From contig JAISKG010000244.1 of assembly GCA_031261015.1 (NCBI GenBank), positions 1 to 12,447 of the forward strand: a stretch of DNA of 12,447 nt. Direction: 5' to 3'. The position numbers were made by a program, and so were the translations under genes. Positions 1 through 7,249 of the stretch are shown here, one piece after another (the stretch's first letter is position 1; every line of letters starts with the position of its first letter). The notes beneath the pieces are model-generated. The model was not told the origin of the DNA, did not search any database, and saw only the letters and a list, made by a program, of their open reading frames with translations. The DNA comes from Dysgonamonadaceae bacterium (lineage in GTDB: Bacteria; Bacteroidota; Bacteroidia; Bacteroidales; Azobacteroidaceae).

Positions 1-8
1 TTAGGTAA

Positions 9-310
9 TATAGTAAATCATTGATTCATAAAATAATCATGGAATTTGCCATACAACAAAAATTAGCATTGATAGCTGAATGTATTTATCAGAAAATTCA
101 GAAACAACAAAAAGAAATATTTTTGGGTTTGTATAATGGAAGATAATCTTATTGGCTATAATATTGCTCTTTCTCACGGAATTTCCAGTATTGTTATTTT
201 TTTATCCCGTATGATAAAAAAGGGTAATAAAGATGAAAGAGTAAGGGATATGTTACAAGGAGCCATAAATTATATTTTATTACAACAAATTTATTGTTTC
301 AAGTCGATAT
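9..310 (+). pseudogene. LanC-like lanthionine cyclase remnant
   Basis: Two out-of-frame pieces resemble the lanthionine synthetase C-like family, which forms (methyl)lanthionine rings in RiPP peptides. The first piece (reading frame open from 9, ATG at 39, stop at 144-146) ends in GLYNG, a motif found early in LanC proteins. The second (ATG at 136, stop at 308-310) carries GYNIALSHGISSIVIFLSR followed by AINYILLQQ, matching the conserved 'GLaHGI..ii.fL ... ai.yLL.q' stretch from the middle of the family. The segment normally between these motifs is missing, and so is everything after the second, including the zinc-binding Cys/His region. Family members are about 400 aa; only about 85 residues survive here. 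It is joined directly to a LanB remnant. The family call rests on motif recognition. That it is non-functional follows from the missing metal site. Confidence 0.6.
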
Positions 311-413
311 AACCAAGGATACGAATGGATCGTTTTTAAGCGCCGAAGTAATCGAAGAACTTCAATCAGCATTTGTTTTCCTTACTTCAGACAAGGAAAT
401 CAAGTCTCTTTGA
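291..413 (+). pseudogene. LanB dehydratase remnant, N-terminal segment
   Basis: The third reading frame here gives LLFQVDITKDTNGSFLSAEV followed by IEELQSAFVFLTSDKEIKSL and a TGA at 411-413. This resembles the stretch of lanthipeptide dehydratases (Lant_dehydr_N, the tRNA-Glu-dependent glutamylation domain) that reads roughly 'lfQ.Dm.k.......l..ev...l..al.fL'. It has no start codon of its own. Roughly the first 300 residues expected of a LanB are absent, and the sequence to its left is LanC-like in another frame. The downstream LanB sequence continues in a different frame from 410, with the 'RYE..EVPLL..LD.E.GIGY' segment missing between. I read it as one exon-like scrap of a deletion-ridden gene, not a separate gene. 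Confidence 0.55.
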
Positions 414-973
414 ATATTTTCCAAACTATTTTACTGAAAAAGATGATGGAAGTCTCCTCAAAAAATGAAAAAGAAATTGTTTTTACCGATGAAGATATCA
501 AAGACTTCCCACCCGCTTCCTGGGATGATTTACCTGAATCGATGTATTCGCTGTTCGAAATAATTAAAGCCAATCCTCAGGAAATATTGATAAAATTAAA
601 TCTCTGGGGAGGAAGTTGCGGCGCCAATTTATTAGCTCGTTTTTGTCATACCAATGAAAAGATAGAGCAATTGGTCAAAGAGATTGCAGCCAAAGAACAG
701 GAACTAATGCCGGATGTGTTATTAGCCGAGATTGGTCATCTACCGGAATCGAGAGTGGGAAATATCTTGTCCCGCCCTCATATAAGGGAATATGAAATAC
801 TTTATTTGTCCAATTCCGATTTACCGGAAGAACGAAAAATTGCGGTGTCGGATTTAATACTTTCTTTCCGGCAAGGAAGATTAAAATTACGTTCTAAGCG
901 ATTGAATAAGGAAATAATACCTCGATTGACAAATGGTTTTTTATTCGCTATGCAGACCCGGAACCTCATTTAA
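410..973 (+). pseudogene. LanB dehydratase remnant, glutamylation-domain segment
   Basis: This 187-codon open frame (TTG at 410 is only the first possible start, with no evident ribosome binding site) matches the later part of the Lant_dehydr_N domain of lanthipeptide dehydratases, which glutamylates Ser/Thr of a precursor peptide using Glu-tRNA. Diagnostic stretches, counted from 410, are EIVFTDEDIKDF (22-33), WGGSCGANLLARFCH (66-80), AEIGHLPESRVGNILSRP (106-123), REYEILYL (126-133) and LRSKRLNKEIIPRLTN (160-175). Family members continue 'PRLTNAHN.S' and then 150-200 more residues. Here the frame leaves the family right after RLTN, reads 12 unrelated residues and stops. The neighbouring frame picks up the C-terminal domain at the same spot. 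Together with the break near 410 this makes a functional protein unlikely. Confidence 0.7.
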
Positions 974-1695
974 GAATCCGTATTCTAATGAAAGACGATT
1001 TATATCTGGGACAAATAATGAATTTATTCTACACAAAATTAAATCATTTCACAAACGACCATATGATTTGGAAAATACAAGTCGATACATACAATCGGGA
1101 ATTGGAACGTTATGGCAATACATTGATAGAAGAGGCAGAATCCATCTTTTATATCGACAGTGAAAATATGTTATCAATTATAAGAAAATTGAATGTATAT
1201 AAGAATGAAAATTACCGGTGGATGGTTGCGTTAAAAATGATGGATTATTTTTTATCTGATTTCTCATTCGATACCGTAAGAAAACAACAACTGATGAAAA
1301 CCATGAGCGAATCTTTTAAAATGGAATTTGGATTTAATCAATACAATGCTAAGCAATTCAATTCCAAATTCAGAGAGAATAAAAATGTTATAGAATCCGT
1401 ATTAAATAAAACCATTACCGATGAAATTTTTTTAACTTTATGTAATCCAATTGAAAGCAAATTGAAAAAATTAACTCCTGTTATTAAACAGTTAACCGAG
1501 AAAATAGGGAAAGACAAATCAGGCATTACATTGAATGATTTATTAACCAGTTATATTCACATGATGCTCAACAGGCTCTTCCGTTCAAAAAACCGGATAC
1601 ACGAATTAATTTTATACGATTTTATGTATAGATATTATACCAGTGAAATGGCTAAACAAAAATATTGTTCAAGCGAAGCTAAGAAAAAACAGTAA
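931..1695 (+). pseudogene. LanB SpaB_C (elimination) domain remnant
   Basis: The frame is open from 910 and family similarity starts at 931 with KWFFIRYADPEPHLRIRIL, the hallmark start of the SpaB_C / thiopeptide-type bacteriocin biosynthesis domain that eliminates glutamate from glutamylated Ser/Thr. If translated alone it could start at ATG 988 and give 235 aa, but that start would lose the FIRY/HLRIR motif. Downstream, counted from 988, are YNRELERYG (35-43), DSENML (57-62) and HMMLNRLF (191-198), followed by a normal-looking C-terminus. These Arg and His positions appear to correspond to residues known to be needed for elimination in NisB. The domain looks complete (about 255 aa), so this part decayed least. 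Stand-alone SpaB_C proteins exist in split-LanB systems, but the out-of-frame fusion to LanB scraps favours a pseudogene. Confidence 0.7.
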
Positions 1696-1703
1696 AAAAG
1701 CCA

Positions 1704-1733
1704 TTGGAAAAAACTCAAAAAGTATTATTTTTG
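1704..1733 (+). promoter_or_regulatory. Promoter candidate for the winged-helix gene
   Basis: TATTTTTG at 1726-1733 fits the Bacteroidetes -7 consensus TAnnTTTG exactly. A TTG at 1704-1706, 19 bases upstream, can serve as the -33 element. It lies just after the dehydratase remnant's stop codon and about 60 bases before the ATG at 1796, so the winged-helix gene probably has its own transcript. Called by eye only. Confidence 0.4.
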
Positions 1734-1795
1734 CATTTGTTTCGCTTGCAAAGAACGTTTGCTGCTTTTGATACAGCCACTTAAAATCTTAAAAG

Positions 1796-2797
1796 ATGAT
1801 GAATAGCATTCCCCAAATGCGTTTGGCAAGCCACCAACTTTCCGCCACGCATTGCCGTATGCCGGAAGATGTTGTGGCATGGATGGGCGCCATGCAGGCG
1901 CAAGATTACAACATGGCGAAGCAGGCGATCGTCCTTCGTCTGCCGAATGGAACCGAACAAGCGGTAGAAGAAGCCTTTAATCAAGGGAAAATCCTGCGTA
2001 CCCACGTTTTACGCCCGACTTGGCATTTTGTTACTCCCGAAAATATCCGCTGGATGCTGGCTTTATCGGCTGCGCGAATCAAATCTTCGTCTTACTCGCG
2101 GGACCGGGATTTGGAAATTACGGAAGAACTTTACAATCAAACTAATACAATTATTCAAAAAACCTTGGAAGGTGGCAAGCAACTGACGCGCGAAGAAATC
2201 GGAAAGGAATTGGAAAAACATAAAATTCTGGTTAATTCCGCGCGTTTGGTGCATTTTTTGATGCGCGCCGAGGTGGAAGCAATTGTTTGCAGCGGCCGGT
2301 TGCAAGGGAAAAATCAGACTTACGCTTTATTGGATGAGCGCGCGCCGCAAACTCCGGTTTTACACAAAGAAGAAGCTTTGGCAAAATTGGCTCAATTGTA
2401 TTTCCAAAGTCATTGTCCGGCTACCTTGCAAGATTTTGTTTGGTGGTCGGGCTTATCTATGACCGAAGCCCGTCAGGGATTGAATGCGGTCAACGATAAA
2501 TTGATTTCGGAAGAAATATACGGTCAACATTATTGGTTTTGCGAGGATTATAAAATTATTCCACCGGTAGAAAATGCTCGTTATTTACTGCCGGCGTTTG
2601 ATGAATATATTATTGCGTATAAAGACCGCACGCCGGTATTATTGTTGGAGCATCACAGCAAAGCCGTTTCGAGTAATGGCGTGTTTCGTCCGGTGATTGT
2701 GGAGAATGGACAGGTCGTGGGACTTTGGAAGAAATCGGCGCAGAAGAAAAATCCCTTTACTTACACTTTCTTCCTGCCGAAAACAGAAACGCCATAA
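1796..2797 (+). CDS. HTH_42 winged-helix protein, probable AlkZ/YcaQ-type DNA glycosylase
   Basis: The 333-aa product matches the winged-helix DNA-binding family HTH_42, whose characterised members (Streptomyces AlkZ, E. coli YcaQ) are cytosolic DNA glycosylases acting on bulky or crosslinked alkyl-purines. Visible landmarks are QAQDYNMAKQA at 34-44, where QAQ corresponds to the catalytic Q-x-Q motif of this family; RTHVLRPTWHFVTPENIRWM at 68-87; HFLMRAEVEAIVCSGRLQGK at 153-172; TYALLDERAP at 175-184; YFQSHCPATLQDFVWWSGL at 202-220; LLPAFDEYIIAYKDR at 264-278; and FRPVIVENGQVVGLWKK at 297-313. Two ATGs are adjacent (1796 and 1799); either could be the start. The product stops about 20 residues after the GLWKK motif, whereas relatives usually run some 30 residues longer, so the C-terminus looks clipped. 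Its last 37 bases overlap the convergent small gene. The family is clear; the substrate is inferred. Confidence 0.8.
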   Translation: MMNSIPQMRLASHQLSATHCRMPEDVVAWMGAMQAQDYNMAKQAIVLRLPNGTEQAVEEAFNQGKILRTHVLRPTWHFVTPENIRWMLALSAARIKSSSYSRDRDLEITEELYNQTNTIIQKTLEGGKQLTREEIGKELEKHKILVNSARLVHFLMRAEVEAIVCSGRLQGKNQTYALLDERAPQTPVLHKEEALAKLAQLYFQSHCPATLQDFVWWSGLSMTEARQGLNAVNDKLISEEIYGQHYWFCEDYKIIPPVENARYLLPAFDEYIIAYKDRTPVLLLEHHSKAVSSNGVFRPVIVENGQVVGLWKKSAQKKNPFTYTFFLPKTETP

Positions 2798-3105
2798 ATC
2801 AATCCCAGCAAAGCCGGCAGCCAAAGCAAATCTCCGACCGGAGTTTTGCCGGGATCGGCAGGATCGCCGCCCATCCGGAGTTGCCCCGAAGTCAAATTAT
2901 CTGTTTCCCTCGGCATATCAAAAGAATCTTGAAATTTACTTGTACTCATGCTATTTTCCGCAAACCGGTTTTGTTCCAAGTGATTGGTTCTTAACAAAGA
3001 ATTTCTCCCGGTTGGAAAAGGCGCCGCACTTACAACGATTGCATTGCAACATAAAATAAGTGCGACCACCAGCCATCTTTTCGTCCTAATCATCTTTTTG
3101 CTCAT
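2761..3105 (-). CDS. Small exported protein with C-terminal membrane anchor (copy 1)
   Basis: This 114-aa protein has no recognised family name. Residues 1-28 form a signal peptide (basic MSKKMIRTKR, hydrophobic core, cleavage near VVSAA). A polar Asn/Arg-rich linker follows, then GQLRMGGDPADPGKTPVG (74-91), a hydrophobic stretch (92-110) and the basic end RKKV. Signal peptide plus short motif, hydrophobic segment and basic tail resembles tripartite C-terminal sorting signals, but also a plain single-pass anchor. It begins 10 bases after the 1309-aa surface protein gene and is surely co-transcribed with it. A paralogue sits in the same position behind the other surface gene, so it probably serves as its partner. 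Its 3' end overlaps the convergent winged-helix gene, with no terminator visible. Function unknown. Confidence 0.8.
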   Translation of the reverse strand: MSKKMIRTKRWLVVALILCCNAIVVSAAPFPTGRNSLLRTNHLEQNRFAENSMSTSKFQDSFDMPRETDNLTSGQLRMGGDPADPGKTPVGDLLWLPALLGLIYGVSVFGRKKV

Positions 3106-4765
3106 TTTTTGCCTATTATTTTAATGCTATTTTAGCGGTTTCGGCCTGACTATTATTTTCAATTTTAACTACATATACGCCGGTCAATTGGTTAAGCAGG
3201 AGGGGTTGGTTATTATCTACTTTCGTAAACGCAGCGATTTTTTTACCTGCGAGGTCGTACAGGCTGACGGTGGATAATGCTTCCAAGCCGTGTAAAATCA
3301 GTTGCCGGTTATCGCTTCCGACGGTGATCTTGCCGGCTGCAACGGAAGCGGCGCTCGTAGGAGCATTCGCGCCAAACAACTCAAACTGCAACTCAAAGCG
3401 TCCGGTATTGTTTTGCGTGCCGGCGGCCGTAAATTGGTAAGACGGAACGGCCAACAAATCGCTTGCCGAATTATTCTGCTTGTCGATCAACAGCAATTTG
3501 GATACATTCAAGCTGCTTGCTTCCAGACGAATCGTATAATTGCCTGCCGAATAAACTTGATAAGCCAGCGGAATCATCGTTTCCGTATCGGGTATCGCAT
3601 TGATGGCGTAATCAACGCCTTTATACGCACTGTAAATCTGAGGACTTGTGGAGCTAATCATTTTCTGCGCGTCTTTATTGAGGTCGTATCCGGTGGTAAC
3701 GCCATCGCCGCCGACCCGCAAAGCAAAGTAATCGTAGAAGGAATTGTCTTTAGTCAGGCTCAACCGGATTTGATCGTAAGAAGATCCCGAAGCGCTGCGC
3801 AATTCACTCCCGTTTTCGCCGCGAAATACAACGCCGTCTTTGTTGAAAACAATCGATTGTGTTGCATCCTCTACTTGTACAAAGAAGGCTTTGAACGGCT
3901 CGACGATGCCGTAGTCTTCATCGTAATCGTTGGAAGCTCTACTATATACGTAAGTGATATAATCGGATAAATGATTGCGCAAATGATAAGCGGAAGTGTT
4001 GGGGTTTCCAATCAAGTTCCAGCCTTGATGCAGATTGCTCACTGCGGAATGATAAGGAGTAACGACATGTTCTTTGTGTGCGGAGGTTGACCAAGTCCAA
4101 ACGGAAGCCGGCGAATCGCTGATAAAAGTAAGCGTTTCGTAGCCGTCGGGTCCGGTCGAGGCGGTACCAAAATCCTGTCCGAACAAATAACCGGTATTCT
4201 TGCTCAACGCAGCCGTATTGTCGGGTATCCATTTCCAGTTGGCGCTGGTTTGGTCGCTGTAACTTCCTGCGGCGCGTTTAGCTCCGTCGTAAGTTTTTCC
4301 CCATACGCCTGTTTGCGCATTTTTCGGATTGATCACCAACACCTGATTTTCATCGGCATTGCGTATTTCCTTCACGTCAAACGGGAATGAAACCATGTAC
4401 CATTCTTCGTTTTGGAAGGCTTTCTTCACTTTCAAGGTTTGGGCGCTCAGTGTTCCTTCGGCTCCGCTCTTCATTTGAGCCGTGCTGTTGTCGTCGGAGT
4501 GCATGATTGCTTCGACCGTTGCACGTAAACTGCCATCGACGTGGACTATTCCTTTCGTGTTTATTTCCAATACTTGGGTTGTATATTCATCGTCGGGAAC
4601 CAGCGCATGACCCGAAACTACTATTCTCCGGACGCGGTTGTTGTTTTCAGGCACCGAAACCAAAACGTTTTGCGGTTCAAAACCGGTTTCTCCTTCAAAT
4701 TTTACTCGCCATTGGTTGTCGGCAAATGAAGCGGTTTTGCCTTCTTCCAGCCAAAATTCCGCCAT
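2761..4765 (-). repeat. Direct repeat of about 2 kb, downstream copy
   Basis: This stretch encodes the shared C-terminal block of the 1309-aa surface protein (from MAEFWLEEG) plus the small anchored protein. It is similar, gene by gene and in the same orientation, to 7250-9234. The final sorting domain is identical at about four residues in five by eye. Shorter stretches, such as the plus-strand sequences near 3870-3910 and 4375-4420, are nearly identical in DNA to those near 8345-8385 and 8840-8880. Confidence 0.85.
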
Positions 4766-7045
4766 TTCGCGCAAGCGGTAGAGGTAAACAGACGATTGTC
4801 CGCTTGCATAACTGGCAAATAAAGGATTATTGCCGCCGCTGCCCGAATTGAATTTGATTATATCGCGCCCGCCGTTGTTGGCCGCCGCACTTTCTTCGCC
4901 AAAGCAAGTAAGGGTAGCTACGCCTGTTGCCGCTATGGAAATCGTATAGGTCGGCACATTGTCGCTTCCTCTCAATACATTTTGATTCGACGAAAGATTT
5001 CGTTTTTCCGGGCCTAAAAATTTTTCGTTGACTGCATCAAATAATGTCCATCCGTCGTTCTCGTTTCCGGCGAGGGTCAGTTCAAACGGTTTGGAATCCT
5101 GATTATTGGAAGCGGTTTCGGTATTGATTTTGATGGAAGGAGTTGTTTCGCTCGATACAAAAATACCTAAGCGGTTATTGGTCGTTTGTAAGCCTAATGT
5201 ATAGCAACCCGCAAGCGATTCTTCTTCGTTGTACGTCGTATTGGACGTTTTATAGCCTGCTACTAAATATTTTTCTCCGGCAACCAAATCATTTTTATCG
5301 GTGACAAGAACGTAAGTACGGCTGCCTTGATGTACCGTGAAATTGTATTCGGCTGTAGCTTCGCAACTTCCATCGGTCAAAGCGGCCGTGATGGTGACGC
5401 TTCCGGCTTGCGATCCGATGGTAATTTCGCCCGTAGCATCTATGGTGGCAATATTTGTGTTGCTGCTGCTATAATTAATTGTCGCGTCGTCGGCATTGGT
5501 CGCCGTTGCTGCCGCGTTGAAAGGAAGATCGCCCACAATGACCGACGACGGGAGATAAGGATCGAACGCTAATGCGGCCTCGCACGGATTGCAATCCGGA
5601 TTGGAATTATATACGGTAGCAAAAGCGGTTTCCTTAAAGAGATAAACCGGCTTGTTGGCGGAGCTGATGTTGTAGCATGAGAACCGGGGGTCCGTGCCGT
5701 CGGTATAATATCTCACCAGATTATTGCTTGTCTTGCCGGTACACGTTATTAAGGCCACATCGCCCGAAAAGTCGATGGAAAAATTGGAGAAGCTGTTGGG
5801 AGTCGCTACTGTTTGCAAAGTATTGGTTGTTCCGGTTACGGAAGTTAAATAAAGGTTTGCCGCCGTCTTGAAATTATAATTGCCGCTGTTTTGTTCCAAT
5901 GTAAACGGTAGGGTCGAGCTTCCGTCCAGTGAAATTGACAGAGAAGATACGGCTGCATCCGCAACGCCTCTGTTTGTAGCAGAACTTCCACCGGTTGTCG
6001 GTTCCATCGCTTTCACAGTTCCTTTCAATCCGTTGGCAATCAAGTATTTTTTCCCTGCTTCGAGGCTTGCGGTACTGTTGACTAATTTATAGGTATTGGG
6101 AATACCGGTTGTTTGGCTGTAAACCGCATACAACGTTTCATTTTGGGAAGGTTTATAAGTCGTTTCGGCAGCATAAAGTGCAGGAGCCTCAGTCGTTTCG
6201 CTAACAGAAGATTTTACCCAGCCTGCAAATGTCCAATGGCCACAAGCGGCCGGCGGCGTTGCTACCGGAAGAGTGATTCCCGCGCCGGGCGATGTTTCGG
6301 TAAGGCCCTCTGCCGAACAACCGGTACACGTGCCATTCCCTGCTTCAAAACTTACCGTATAAGCTGATGCCGCCGTAGAGGTTACAACCACATTATCCAG
6401 ACTTATTTTCGGTCTGCTGCCCGAAGAATTTCCTCCAGCTCCGCCGTTATGACAATAAAATCTTAATTTCACTGTACTTTGATTATTTAAAATAGCCGGC
6501 AAGCTAATATTTACAGAAGCAGAACATTCGGTATTGTTTATAGCGATAAAAGGAAAGTCTGTGTCTGTTAATTCGGCCCAAGTCGAGTTGTCTAATGAAT
6601 AATACAATCTCAAGGTAGAAGTTCTATTATTGCTCACTCCGATGCCATTCGTTATTCCAGCTACATCAAAAGAAACGGAGCCTGCTGTTCTATTCGTAAA
6701 ATTAAGATTTAAATCGCAGGCGACAGCTGTTGAATTATCTGTTGTTCCCGTAGTTAAAAACACTAATTTTGTTGAAGATGCTGCATCGCGTCCAATAGCT
6801 GTAGAAGTACCAACATTGGCAATAGCTCCTGTAGTAGATACTGTGGTTTTTGTCGCGGCAGGAATAGCGCCTGTACTTAATACATCTACACCATTCCAGT
6901 TAGTAGCCCAAGCCGACCAGTTCGTAAAAGTTTCGGTATAATTGCCGGATGACATCGTATAATAAGTCTGTCCCCAAGCATGGATGCTCCCGGCCATCAT
7001 CCCGATAGTCAAGAGCATGATTTTGAGTGAATTAAGTTTGATCAT
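3116..7045 (-). CDS. Large T9SS-secreted surface protein (1309 aa)
   Basis: Predicted secreted or surface-attached multidomain protein. In order it has a signal peptide (1-25, ending HAWGQ); a beta-rich Ser/Thr/Asn-rich N-terminal domain ending SLDNVVVT (about 27-225); an InlB/Listeria-Bacteroides-type repeat (228-311: TVSFEAGNG ... WTFAGWVKS ... TLYAVY); a module with GKKYLIANG ... VYLFKE (about 319-472); YNSNPDC; a Big-like Ig domain with NIATIDATGEI and SVTITA (about 490-573); a second GEKYLVAGY ... VYLYRL module (578-758); and a long block from MAEFWLEEGKTASF (761) shared with the 1079-aa paralogue. The last 80 or so residues form a T9SS type A sorting domain (VSLYDLAGKKIA ... LTGVYVVKIEN ... 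AKIALK), which should be removed on export and replaced by surface attachment. No catalytic motif is visible; adhesion or carbohydrate binding is only a guess. Confidence 0.85.
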   Translation of the reverse strand: MIKLNSLKIMLLTIGMMAGSIHAWGQTYYTMSSGNYTETFTNWSAWATNWNGVDVLSTGAIPAATKTTVSTTGAIANVGTSTAIGRDAASSTKLVFLTTGTTDNSTAVACDLNLNFTNRTAGSVSFDVAGITNGIGVSNNRTSTLRLYYSLDNSTWAELTDTDFPFIAINNTECSASVNISLPAILNNQSTVKLRFYCHNGGAGGNSSGSRPKISLDNVVVTSTAASAYTVSFEAGNGTCTGCSAEGLTETSPGAGITLPVATPPAACGHWTFAGWVKSSVSETTEAPALYAAETTYKPSQNETLYAVYSQTTGIPNTYKLVNSTASLEAGKKYLIANGLKGTVKAMEPTTGGSSATNRGVADAAVSSLSISLDGSSTLPFTLEQNSGNYNFKTAANLYLTSVTGTTNTLQTVATPNSFSNFSIDFSGDVALITCTGKTSNNLVRYYTDGTDPRFSCYNISSANKPVYLFKETAFATVYNSNPDCNPCEAALAFDPYLPSSVIVGDLPFNAAATATNADDATINYSSSNTNIATIDATGEITIGSQAGSVTITAALTDGSCEATAEYNFTVHQGSRTYVLVTDKNDLVAGEKYLVAGYKTSNTTYNEEESLAGCYTLGLQTTNNRLGIFVSSETTPSIKINTETASNNQDSKPFELTLAGNENDGWTLFDAVNEKFLGPEKRNLSSNQNVLRGSDNVPTYTISIAATGVATLTCFGEESAAANNGGRDIIKFNSGSGGNNPLFASYASGQSSVYLYRLREMAEFWLEEGKTASFADNQWRVKFEGETGFEPQNVLVSVPENNNRVRRIVVSGHALVPDDEYTTQVLEINTKGIVHVDGSLRATVEAIMHSDDNSTAQMKSGAEGTLSAQTLKVKKAFQNEEWYMVSFPFDVKEIRNADENQVLVINPKNAQTGVWGKTYDGAKRAAGSYSDQTSANWKWIPDNTAALSKNTGYLFGQDFGTASTGPDGYETLTFISDSPASVWTWSTSAHKEHVVTPYHSAVSNLHQGWNLIGNPNTSAYHLRNHLSDYITYVYSRASNDYDEDYGIVEPFKAFFVQVEDATQSIVFNKDGVVFRGENGSELRSASGSSYDQIRLSLTKDNSFYDYFALRVGGDGVTTGYDLNKDAQKMISSTSPQIYSAYKGVDYAINAIPDTETMIPLAYQVYSAGNYTIRLEASSLNVSKLLLIDKQNNSASDLLAVPSYQFTAAGTQNNTGRFELQFELFGANAPTSAASVAAGKITVGSDNRQLILHGLEALSTVSLYDLAGKKIAAFTKVDNNQPLLLNQLTGVYVVKIENNSQAETAKIALK

Positions 7046-7134
7046 ATAATTAAAAGTTTAATAAGTTTACAAATAAAATATTCATCGGCAAGATTTCGGC
7101 CAAACACAATAATATATATACAAATATCGCACCA

Positions 7135-7142
7135 CAAAGATA
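7135..7142 (-). promoter_or_regulatory. Promoter -7 candidate upstream of the 1309-aa surface gene
   Basis: On the minus strand this reads TATCTTTG, a full match to the Bacteroidetes TAnnTTTG -7 element, about 90 bases before the ATG at 7045. It lies between the terminator at 7201-7225 and the gene, which is where a new promoter is needed. No convincing -33 TTTG is visible about 20 bases upstream. The rest of the 204-base gap is AT-rich leader without an ORF. Confidence 0.3.
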
Positions 7143-7190
7143 AGAGGCCGGTATGACATTTCCTTTGCGTTTCTGTTAAGTTTTTTCCTG

Positions 7191-7225
7191 TAATAACAAA
7201 GGGCGCGCCCATTTCGGACGCACCC
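7191..7225 (-). terminator. Rho-independent terminator after the upstream module
   Basis: On the minus strand GGGTGCGTCC, loop GAAAT, GGGCGCGCCC (7225-7201) forms a 10-bp stem with every position paired (two G-T pairs), followed by TTTGTTATTA. It sits 25 bases past the stop codon of the 120-aa small protein gene. It separates the two surface-protein modules into two transcription units. Confidence 0.8.
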
Positions 7226-7249
7226 TCCACTCTTTCATTTCTGTTTTAT

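Noticed and set aside
933..1163. 76-codon plus-strand ORF overlapping the LanB remnant
   Set aside because: The other frame carries the FIRYADP and RELERYG motifs, so this is a shadow frame.
410..1695. A functional split LanB (separate glutamylation and elimination proteins)
   Set aside because: The first piece lacks its N-terminal 300 or more residues and ends in junk codons at a deletion joint; the second would lose its first motif if started at ATG 988.
2697..3059. Plus-strand ORFs of 120 and 89 codons spanning the end of the winged-helix gene and the small gene
   Set aside because: They run out of frame through one real gene and antisense to another, with Arg/Lys/Pro-rich nonsense-like products.
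3302..6941. Several plus-strand open frames of 60-220 codons inside the 1309-aa surface gene
   Set aside because: They are antisense to a well-supported gene, have no recognisable domains, and their compositions (Arg-, Cys- or Ile-rich) look like shadows.
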